In this document: positions 56,261 through 64,000 of the stretch, one piece after another | How the letters are laid out: each line of letters begins with the position of its first letter | Position numbering within the stretch: position 1 is the stretch's first letter | Position numbers and translations under genes: made by a program | The notes under the pieces: generated by a model | Database searches by the model: none | Seen by the model: only the letters and a program-made list of their open reading frames with translations | What the model was told of the DNA's origin: nothing | DNA from: Chara braunii | Lineage: Eukaryota > Streptophyta > Charophyceae > Charales > Characeae | Reading direction: 5' to 3' | NCBI GenBank assembly: GCA_003427395.1 | Contig: BFEA01000946.1 | Span: 57,842-121,841, forward strand | DNA length: 64,000 nt

Positions 56261-57107
56261 GTCACGAACTGTCTTTTGTCCATTCCCGAACAGGGATCGA
56301 CCTTTTTCATGGGTTTCTACCGTCTGGTGGACCAATCGCCTTGCGTGCTGCGTACGACCAATGGACGAGGAGGCAGGTCGAATGCAGTGCAATCTGGGCG
56401 AGAAAAGTGAACCGCTCGGCTGGCATGTCGGTGCCCTGGTCGGCGAGCGGCCGATCAATCAGCTAATTAGACAACCACAAACCGAAAAGTCGATCAATCA
56501 ACTAATCAGTTACTCGTGCTGGATCGGTCGTACGTTTGCTGGATCGGTCGTACGCCTGCCCGCTGGGCGATTGCGTAGAGGGTGATGCCACGGTTGCACC
56601 GCAAACATACGTTCGGCTGTATGGTTGGCGGACTGTTGGATCAACCGGTCGTCCGACCGCAGTCCGAACAGTCGTTCAGTGATGTTGGTAGTGATGGATC
56701 TATTAACCAGTCTACTATTCGCTCGGGGTACATCAACAAGTGTGATGGATCGGTCGCTCGTCGCCCGGTTGGTCGTTCGCGCACGGTGCCACGTGTGTTT
56801 TGTTATTACATTTGATACTGGCGAAAAACACACGCGGTGACAACGTTGAGACAGCACACGCGATCAATCGACCGATCGCGAGCTCTCTGTTCGTGTTCGG
56901 CGATTGGTCGACTGGGTGCGTCTACTGTCCCGACAATGTCACCTCCTGCTTTGATTGATCATTCATTCGGCAGATCAGCGGCGGTATCGTGATCAATCGT
57001 GATGGTCATGTTCATCACTCACGTGCGGTATCCCCGATGTCACCACTCACGTGTGGATGATTGATCTGATGAGTGGAGAAAGATCCGATCTGCCGCGCGG
57101 TTATTAT

Positions 57108-57240
57108 GTTTCGTGATCGGTCGCCTCGCGCTCCATCGAAGCTTTCATCATGCATTAGTTACTCAGCTCATGAAATCTGCCCAATGAACGACCGATCGAA
57201 ACACACGGTGACAATGTCGAGAGTGATCTGATCGCGCTCC
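57108..57240 (+). repeat. Diverged third copy of the palindrome arm
   Basis: The stretch from ATGTTTCGTGATCGGTCGCC to CGATCGAAACACACGGTGAC parallels the right arm of the palindrome (57678-57832): both have ATGTTTCGTGA, GCGC, ATCGGAGC or ATCGAAGC, CAT.AGTT, ATCTGCCC and GATCGAAACACA in the same order. Confidence 0.5.
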
Positions 57241-57333
57241 GTCGATCTGACCTGCATATAATCAAGGAATATTATTTATCTTGTGCTCTGGACTGTCTAT
57301 AATCAATAATGAATACCATGAACTCAATGAATG

Positions 57334-57863
57334 TTGTCCATCTATCCATCTATTGTATCTCTGTCGCCTCGTGTTTCGATCAATCATACTTTGGGCAGAT
57401 CGAGGGCTACGACATTCAAACATCAAACAGGAACAATGGAGTGTGGTCAGTGGTCAGGATGTGATGAATTGCCGAATGCCGATAGCTCCGATCGAAAGGG
57501 CTGTGGCCGGTCACGAAACATAATCACCCCGGGCTCGATCGGATGTTTCTCCATTCATTAGTTTCATACACAACAAGATCACATGAGATCCACACACAAA
57601 CGTGTGGATCTCGTGTGCTCTTGTTGCGTATGAAAATGATGAATGGAGANACATNNGATCGAGCGCGGGGTGTNNATGTTTCGTGACTGNCCATAGCGCA
57701 TTCGATCGGAGCTATCGGCATTCATCAGTTCATCACATCCTGACCACTAACCACACTCCATTGTTCCTGTTTGATGTTTGAATGTCGTAGCCCTCGATCT
57801 GCCCAAAGTATGATTGATCGAAACACAAGGCGACAGAGATACAATAGATGGATAGATGGACAA
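57334..57863. repeat. Near-perfect palindrome, arms of about 262 bp
   Basis: The left arm (57334-57595) and right arm (57602-57863) are reverse complements with few differences, separated by about 6 bases around GTGTGGATCTC. The outer ends read TTGTCCATCTATCC and GGATAGATGGACAA. Six or more Ns fall in the right arm. Sequence outside the arms does not match. It would fold into one long hairpin, as fold-back transposons do, or be an inverted duplication. No terminal direct repeat is evident. Confidence 0.85.
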
Positions 57864-58019
57864 TAGATTACAGTTCTTTATTAGAGCGTAAGCAATCGCC
57901 GGATATTACGCACGCACGTCGCTCAACGCCAGAATACATCAGGAGTACCCTCGGGATGAGAAACAATTCATTCAACCATGGCCGCACACCTTGGCGANAA
58001 CCTCCGCGCGTTCAATCGG

Positions 58020-58310
58020 CGAAACAACACACACGCACACGAACAGACACACNCACACACACACGCACACACACNCGCACACACGCCGCGTACACAAACA
58101 CGCCCCTCACGTANAGACACTACATACGCAAACCCGAAAAAAAAAACACTCTAACACACAATCAACCGCACGCGCACATGCAAACACACACTCGTCACGC
58201 ACAAGCAAACACAAACACAACCACACACGCACATGCAAACACTCACTCGTCACGCACAAGCAAACACAAACACAACCGCACGCGCATATGCAAACACACA
58301 CTCGTCCAAA
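58020..58310 (+). repeat. CA-rich DNA with a 60-bp tandem repeat
   Basis: The block CACATGCAAACACACACTCG followed by TCACGCACAAGCAAACACAA and ACACAACC repeats about two and a half times from 58176 to 58305 with a period near 60 bp. It is preceded by an irregular CACACG run with several Ns. Confidence 0.75.
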
Positions 58311-59166
58311 CAGCGCAGACGTGTCAGCAGAAAAGCCGCCCACAAGCGCTCACAGAAACACACGTCTCGGGTTCGTGCGCACTCACCTTGTGAGAGTGTC
58401 GAGTGGAGATGCGTGCGGATCCAGACGTCGATCGAGACAAGAATGCTGCGACCTTGTGCCGTGCACTTTGTGTTGGCGATGGTAATGCGTGGAGTGTCGG
58501 GTGCGCTAATCCAGAATCGAGATGTCGTCGTTGAGTCGACGGGATGTCGACGCGCGACGTCGAAGATGACGCGGGCAGCGACTAGGGAGGTGGAGGGAGA
58601 TGCGTCGTAGAAAAGGTAGCGACCAGGGTTTAGAACGGCTGTCCGTTCGCTTCGCTACCTATGGTGCTCCAGCTGTGCAGGGCAATGGTGTTGACGACAG
58701 TGGTGGTGTGAGGCGTCCGTCTGGCAACATCTCCCCAGCAAAAAACGCAGAAAGCGGCGTTCACGCCCCGGGCGCCGCTCGTATTTGTAGGCGCGCGTGG
58801 GTCGGGTCTCCTTCGGGTCTTCCATTTCAGAGTGCCTCGCAGAGTCCGTTTGACACCGCGAAAGGTTGGCCACACGTCGGTCCGCGCATCGAACGGTGGC
58901 CACACGTCAAATTTCCCGCTAGAAGAGACCCGGTGCGCGCGACATGGCAAAAAAAGTCCCTTCGAACAGGGCCTTCCCGGGCGTCATGGAAAAGGGACGT
59001 CGTCCCTGGCCCCTTGCGTTCTTATGTTCGCGTTCACGAGCCCCGCAAAAGGGGTTTTCGGGCTGCGCGGGGGGGGGGGTTCGGTATGCGTCTGGAGGGT
59101 TTTTTTTTGGGGGGGGGGGGGGGGGGGGGGGGGTTGGGCTCGGTTCCCAGTTTGTGCCAATTGTGA

Positions 59167-59201
59167 NNNNNNNNNNNNNNNNNNNNNNNNNNNNNNNNNN
59201 N
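59167..59201. other. Short N-gap between two poly-G runs
   Basis: 35 Ns are flanked by G-runs of about 24 bases at 59110-59133 and 59250-59272. Both G-runs are followed by similar words (GTTGGGCTCGGTTCCC and GGTTGGGCCCGGTTTTCC). This looks like a gap where two reads or haplotypes failed to merge. Confidence 0.9.
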
Positions 59202-59322
59202 TTCCAGCAGGTGTTCCTCCCCACCAATAGATGGAGCTTGTTTCAAAAAAGGGGGGGGGGGGGGGGGGGGGGGGAGGCGGTTGGGCCCGGTTTTCCGCAG
59301 TGCACATTGCGAAGTCACATTC

Positions 59323-59352
59323 TGGCCGTCCGATTTGCGGATCGGACGGCCA
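59323..59352. repeat. Perfect 12-bp hairpin
   Basis: TGGCCGTCCGAT, six bases, ATCGGACGGCCA. No T-run follows, so it is not a typical terminator; it may be a methylation-rich fold-back remnant. Confidence 0.7.
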
Positions 59353-60026
59353 TAGTGCGTCTTCTAACATGGTGTCTGTAGCACTTCCTGCGCGGGCGTC
59401 CGACGTGCATTTTCGAACCTGGCGTGGGTGCGACGAAAGATGAACATATGAGTGGGGTTTGGTGCTGCCCATTTGCGTCTCCTGCCCGACGAGCTGGTCC
59501 GCGCGACGTCATATAAGCGACTTCCTCCATCACCTGCGCAAAATCCGCTGTCGCGCCTCGTGTCTCCGAGAGCGGGCGTCTTAATTTCCCCCCGCCATCG
59601 CGTCAGTCGACTGAGCTTCGAAATCCCCTCTTTGGGTTCCGCGTCATCGCGTGTCCGCCGTCCTCTGCGCTTCGCCCTCGTGACATGGCCGACCGCGCCA
59701 TTCAAGGTACAGTGTTGTTCTGTCTGGCCACGTGTCCTCCATCAACTACAACTGCTGGCGTTGGGGTTGAGGTGCATGCTTGTGTGACCATAAGACGCGT
59801 TGCATCGTGCCACGTGTAGCAGGTGGCAGGTACCGCTGTCGACGTGAAGGGATTCGAGTCCGCAGGGTCCATCCCTCCATGCTGTTCACTCTCGCTCGTT
59901 CATTCCTTTTCTGTGATTCGTTTTCTTGTTTTGTGTTCATTCTCGCTCGTTCATTCCTTTTATGATTTCATTGCTTGTCCCTTTCGATGTCAACCACCCT
60001 CTCAGATATGTGCGCGGGATTGAGAC

Positions 60027-60398
60027 GATAGAGCCACATGTTCAGTGACGAGAACCTGAACACGGATCGACGACGTCCTCCCGTTGTTGAGCGGCACCCC
60101 AACTCAGCGTAAGAGACAGCCACTGCACGCCAGGTGTATGATCGAGAACCGCGCGCAGATCCCTGTCGTGCTCGCACAGTCGCCCCCCCTCCCGAGCACG
60201 ACAGGGATCTGCGCGCGGTTCTCCAAATGATTGAATGTGCGAGCACGACTGGAGGGCATTTGTGCGAGCACGACTGGGATGCGCGCGCGGTTCTCGATCA
60301 TCCACCTGGCGTGCATTGGCTGTCTCTTACACTTAAGACGGCTGGTGTCCAACACCGGGAAGACGTCTCGCCACTGAACATGTGCCTCTGTCGTCGTA
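60027..60398. repeat. Nested inverted repeats (cloverleaf-like)
   Basis: The outer arms (about 60027-60150 and 60286-60398) are imperfect reverse complements sharing CACATGTTCAGTG, GTAAGAGACAGCCA, GCACGCCAGGTG and GATCGAGAACC. Between them the word GAGCACGACAGGGATCTGCG, with the continuation CGCGGTTCT, occurs twice as a perfect inner hairpin around TCGCCCCCCCTCC-type loop sequence, plus two degenerate copies. Confidence 0.8.
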
Positions 60399-60628
60399 GA
60401 GACAACGTGTCAACCCGATCCCGCGCACACACATTGCAGATCATCCGTCCTAGAGCCCACCGATGTTGAGCGCGCGCTGCTGGCGCTGGTCGTGAGCGAT
60501 GCGCTGCGTCACTCCTTGCGACCAGCAAAAGGAATGTGCGCGCAACATCTGAGGGCTCCATGCCAGAGAACGCACAAGCGGTCTGCGCACGATGGAGAAC
60601 GACATCGCAAGTCGCCACAACGACGATG

Positions 60629-60730
60629 CCGTTTTGTCGGCGTGATCACCGCTTGCGTCGTGGAGAACACCCCGTGGTCACCGGTTGTGTCGTGAAACAC
60701 ACCGTTTTGTCGGCGTGATCACCGCTCGAG
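60629..60730 (+). repeat. 73-bp direct repeat
   Basis: CCGTTTTGTCGGCGTGATCA followed by CCGCT begins at 60629 and again at 60702, with GTCGTG and GGTCACCG words between. Confidence 0.65.
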
Positions 60731-60861
60731 TCGATGGCCTCGTTCAACATCGAACAACGCGGTCCCCGCCGCGATACCAACGCGGCCTCCATACTGTTCA
60801 CTCTCGCTTGTGTCGAGAGCAGCTTGCCTCACTGTTGTACGAGTGCCCCAACGTTCGCTCG

Positions 60862-61811
60862 CCATGTAAAGAAATATAACTTGTATGACCAAGTGTTTGT
60901 GACATATGTGCGCCCAGTGAAAGAGGGTGAAGCTAAAGAAGAGGCACAATCCGCATAAGTTGAAAAGATTTTGAAAGAATTCGCAAATGTAGCAAATTCC
61001 CCAAGCGGTGTAGTTGAGAGACCCATCAAGCATCGCATTGATATAATTTCAGGAAGTCAAATTCCTAAGGGGCCTATATATAAGATGTCACCTAAAGAAT
61101 TGGATGAACTGCGAACCCAACTTGATGAACTGTTGGAGAAGGGATGGATAAGACCTAGTTCCTCGCCCTATGGTGGGCCAGTGTTATTTGTACCAAAGAA
61201 AGCTGGCGGGGTACGNGTGNGCATAGACTAAAAAAAAACTTAATGAGATAACAGTAAAGAATGTTGAACCGTTACCGAGAATATACGATTTGTTGGATCG
61301 AGTGCAGGGTTGCAAATACTTCACGGAATTGATTCGAAGTCCGACTACCATCAGATTAAGGTAGAGTTGAATATAAGACAACCTTTCGTACGAGGTATGG
61401 GCACTATGAGCTCATAGTGTTGCCCTTTGGTCTTACGAATGCCCCTGCAACCTTTCAAAGAACTATGAATGAGCATNTTCGTGAATGGTTTGATAAGTTT
61501 GTCATGATATATCTANATGATATTTTGATTTTAAGTAAAAATATGAAAAAACATTGTNAGCACCTTCGACTTGCGNTAAATAAGTTACGAGAAACGAATT
61601 TGAAATTGAACTTCAAGAAGTATGAGTGGGCTAAGCGTCAGGTTCTATATTTGGGGCATGTGCTTGATGGTGATGGGATCAAACCGGAAGACTCCAAAAT
61701 GACAACAATTCGTGATTGGCCTAACCCCCACACTCTGACAGAGTTGCAATCGTTCCTTCGGTTGGCTAACTATTATCGAAATTTGTTAGACATTTCACAA
61801 TAATTGTGGCC
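60862..61811 (+). pseudogene. Gypsy reverse transcriptase
   Basis: The frame starts in HVKKYNLYDQVFVTYVRP, typical of the protease-RT linker, and passes a TAA (60957-60959). It continues GVVERPIKHRIDIISGSQ, MSPKELDELRTQLDELLEKG and PSSSPYGGPVLFVPKKAGG, loses frame around 61230-61400, then has [18 protein letters not shown], the catalytic box IYL-x-DILILS (the x codon contains an N, Asp expected) and LYLGHVLDGDGIKPEDSK. Its end, LQSFLRLANYYR, shifts frame once more into KFVRHFTIIVA, right before the inversion breakpoint. RT copies the element RNA. Confidence 0.85.
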
Positions 61812-62213
61812 CACCTAGTTAGTTTAGGTGTCATCCGGGCCTGGGTTGTAAGCCAACGAAGTGTCTCATAATCTGAGTACACTTTGAAGTGGCGTCCTAG
61901 GAGATAGTGTCGCCAATGATCCAAAGCTTCCCGAAGAGCAAACAACTCTCTCTTATGTGTGGAAGCGGCGACCTTGTCATTAGGCAGTCGTCGGGACAAG
62001 AACTCAACAGGCCTGTAACCATTCCCATCGTCCTGTTGGAGTACGACGCCTATCCCGTACTGACTGGCGTTGGTTGTGACTACAAAGGGCAAAGAAGGAT
62101 CAACAACTTTCAATACAAGATAATTAATCAGACATTTCTTCATACGCTTAAATGAAGACATGCAGTCTGAGTCCCACTTCCTGATCGTTTCTTTCTTAAG
62201 CAATCTGTGAAGG
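61812..62213 (-). pseudogene. Gypsy RNase H domain, inverted in place
   Basis: The minus strand gives an open frame: LHRLLKKETIRKWDSDCMSS, PFVVTTNASQYGIGVVLQQD, YRPVEFLSRRLPNDKVAAS, HKRELFALREALDHWRHYLL and GRHFKVYSDYETLRWLT, ending PKLTRW. These are the RT tail and RNase H of a gypsy pol, with TNAS replacing TDAS at the first catalytic Asp and SDYE replacing SDHE. The text before the left breakpoint (plus strand, IIVA) and after the right breakpoint (plus strand, IDQYDFELKSFKGKYNVV) is what should lie on either side of it, so only this block of about 400 bp has been turned round. Confidence 0.9.
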
Positions 62214-62221
62214 GGCCGCTG

Positions 62222-63495
62222 CGATTGACCAATATGATTTTGAGTTAAAGTCATTCAAGGGGAAATATAACGTTGTTACGGTCGCACTAAGTCGAAGATT
62301 TGACTACTTCGGTGCCATCGTGACATGTCGGGATGTAGTTGCCGATATGCAAGAAAAGATAAGAAATGCGTATCCTACTGATCTTGTATATGGCGCTATG
62401 TGAAAGAATGTGCAAGATGCGCCACAAGAGTTTTTTAACTATCGTGTGACACAAGGACTGTTGTTTAAAAGAACTGATGTGTAGGATAGGCTTTGTATTC
62501 CGAATGTGGAAGAGATTAAAAATTTGATCTTGGGGGAGTGTCATGACAATGAAGGTCATTTCGGGTGCAAGAAAGCGTATGCGAACCTCTCACGTTCCTA
62601 CAGCTGGCCTCGAATGAAACCCGATTGCATTACTTATGTGCAGGGCTGTCATGTGTGCCAACGAAATAAGAGCACCACGCAACCTCCCCTTGGTCTACTT
62701 AAACCTTTGCCAATTCCAACAGGTCCGGGAGACTCTGTGTCCATTGACTTTATGGACACCAAAGTGAAGAGTAGGAATAAGAAAACGCAAGTTATGATAA
62801 TAGTTGTCAGGTTTAGTAAATACGTTGTCTTTGTAGCGTTACCGGCGAAAGCAAGAACAAATTTAGTAATCCGGGAGTTCTTTAACCACTGGGTAAAAGA
62901 CTATGAACATCCCTTAACCATTGTAAGTTACGGCGATTCGCGGTTCACGAGTGAATAATGACAGCAGATAATGAACGTCTATGGCTCTAAATTGACTATG
63001 TCGTCAGGTCGACACCCCGAGACAAAGGACCAGACTGAGCAAATGAATAAGATTTTGCAGCAGACGTTGCGTATGTACATACGTCCCGACCAGATTGACA
63101 AGGACGAGCATTTGCCTAAGGTTGCTAGTGCCTATAACACCTCTGTTCACCTGGCTACATGCAAGACTCCGATGGAGTTGCACATGGGATGGCGTCCATG
63201 CAGACCTATCGATCATCTGAACCCGGATCAAGTGCATAAGCTTCCACTAGGAACAAGTGAGTTTGCAATACAGTACCAGAAAGATATAGAAAAGGTGAAA
63301 GAAAATATAATGAAAGCACAACATCAGATGATATAACAGACAAATAAGCAAAGAAGACCTTCTCAGTTTGTTGTAGGCAATCTGGTATGGGTAAAATCTA
63401 AGGAGTTTGTTTCTGAGGAGAATTTCCCAGAGGTTGCTACCAGCCTCCAGGGGACCTTGGCAGGTTCTGGGTGTGATAGAAGTTGTAGATGGACC
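62222..63495 (+). pseudogene. Gypsy RNase H end, integrase and C-terminal region
   Basis: The segment begins with IDQYDFELKSFKGKYNVV and ALSRRFDYF, the usual RNase H end, and then a linker with a TGA. Integrase starts with the zinc domain (GHFGCKKAYANLSRSYSWP and CHVCQ). The core has SIDFMDT for the first Asp, SYGDSRFTS for the second (DRDS expected) and QTEQMN for the Glu. Two stops (TAA, TGA) lie between the second Asp and GSKLTMSSGRHPE. A further TAA follows HQMI. The C-terminal text (FVVGNLVWVKS, then RLLPASRGPWQVLGVIE in another frame) is cut by the LTR-like repeat. Integrase would join element DNA to the host genome. Confidence 0.85.
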
Positions 63496-64000
63496 TTGTC
63501 ACATGGAGAATCGGCTATGTCCGCGAGAATTCCATTGTGCCACCACTAGCGACCCTCGGTGCTCCGATTTCCCCTCTCCCGACCACACATACTACTTCAC
63601 CCACCCGGGATTCGTTGAGATCACCACCAGTTTCCCTCCTTTCCGCCTCCTTCTTCCATATCATCAACTCAGTGTCGTCTCGTGGCCCGTCATAGCCCCC
63701 TACTGGCCCAATACGTTTTGCGTGAACTGCCGACGTAGCGGCGGACAGAGAACTCCGGAATTCCGAAGGCCCAACCCAGGCGCGTGGCGACTGGCGTCAC
63801 GTGGCGGCCCCCGACGGCCTAACTTTTCAAGACCACCCCCACCACGGAGGGATTTCCCCGTAACTCGTCACCCACAGTGCCCCGGCCCCACCAGACCGTG
63901 AGTCCCTGGCGCACGCACCCCTGACTCGCCTAATTGCATTCATACCCTTAAGACTCCCCCACTTTCCCCAAAAATCCTTGGCACACCCCTTTTCGCACTT
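63496..64000 (+). repeat. LTR-like repeat, copy 2 (plus), cut by window end
   Basis: This is the reverse-complement match of 42858-43362, starting TTGTCACATGGAGAATCGGC. It begins inside the C-terminal coding text of the integrase rather than after a stop and polypurine tract. So it may be the 3' LTR of a 3'-deleted element or a different element inserted there. It runs to the end of the window without reaching an LTR end. Confidence 0.65.

Larger units (their letters stand above)
56261..60861. other. Region of fold-back repeats, no gene
   Basis: GATCGGTCG-rich words dominate 56450-57250. A long palindrome (57334-57863), CA-rich repeats (58020-58310), a poly-G bordered gap (59110-59272), a short perfect hairpin (59323-59352), nested inverted repeats (60027-60398) and a 73-bp duplication (60629-60730) follow. 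Frames through GC-rich DNA at 58600-59700 occur on both strands and resemble no family. Confidence 0.45.
60862..63495 (+). mobile_element. 5'-truncated Ty3/gypsy pol with an inverted RNase H segment
   Basis: On the plus strand there is an RT (60862-61811), then the RNase H coding DNA in reverse orientation (61812-62213), then the end of RNase H and the integrase on the plus strand again. Gag and most of the protease are missing at the 5' side. The 3' side runs into an LTR-like repeat at 63496. Stops and shifts show that it is dead even apart from the inversion. Confidence 0.85.

Noticed and set aside
55178-56410. A secreted or repeat protein of about 400 residues on the plus strand
   Set aside because: The frame is open because the satellite period (183 bp) is divisible by three; there is no domain beyond the repeat and a stop lies inside.
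58600-59700. GC-rich frames on both strands as a possible host gene
   Set aside because: All frames are similarly open because of base composition, and they are interrupted by poly-G runs and a gap.

Overview
The window is eukaryotic nuclear DNA made almost entirely of decayed transposable elements, tandem repeats and simple-sequence tracts. Nothing in it looks bacterial: there are no operons, but there are GT-AG introns, poly-A tracts and microsatellites, and the families present are Helitron, Penelope-like, LINE, Ty3/gypsy, SINE and MITE. The gag, retropepsin, RT and integrase wording and the ParB-like/Ulp1 protein remind me most of charophyte green algae such as Chara. That is an inference from recollection, not a search. 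I see no confident host gene. Two N-gaps (26,358-26,981 and 59,167-59,201) and scattered single Ns show a draft assembly.

Layout. At 0-3.6 kb there is AT-rich repeat DNA. At 3.6-9.6 kb (minus strand) lies a decayed Helitron replicase-helicase with an RS-rich N-terminus, a Rep core, a PIF1 helicase and an extra C-terminal exon; its helicase is split by a 296-bp MITE. At 9.6-19.2 kb are repeats, hairpins, a 355-bp tandem duplication and a tRNA-derived SINE. At 19.2-23.5 kb (minus) is a long Penelope-like reverse transcriptase pseudogene with at least one likely intron. At 27.2-28.1 kb (plus) is a LINE 3' end with a zf-RVT motif. At 28-35 kb there is no gene, but there is a family of hairpins with one conserved loop and changing, still-complementary stems (32.2-33.2 kb). 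At 35.0-41.2 kb (minus) an integrase-less gypsy element abuts an intact ORF with a PHD finger and a retropepsin. At 42.86-43.36 kb and 63.50-64.00 kb is a 505-bp LTR-like repeat in opposite orientations.

The most interesting part is 45.4-56.1 kb. On the minus strand it carries an unknown 332-aa ORF, then a very long broken gene with a ParB/DGQHR-like domain followed by a beta-class DNA-methyltransferase-like domain, then an acidic stretch and a Ulp1 (C48) cysteine protease remnant. The region is bordered and interrupted by four arrays of one 24-bp motif whose best copies are perfect 8-bp-arm palindromes with a GATC-containing spacer. A ParB-like protein next to arrays of a palindrome invites comparison with ParB-parS, or with subterminal transposase sites; this is a hypothesis.

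At 56-61 kb there are fold-back structures: a palindrome of about 530 bp and nested inverted repeats. At 60.9-63.5 kb (plus) is a gypsy pol in which exactly the RNase H segment is inverted.

Most coding regions are pseudogenes that keep one frame over hundreds of codons but carry isolated stops (TAA, TAG and TGA all occur) and a few frameshifts. I read this as moderate decay of once-functional elements rather than an altered genetic code.
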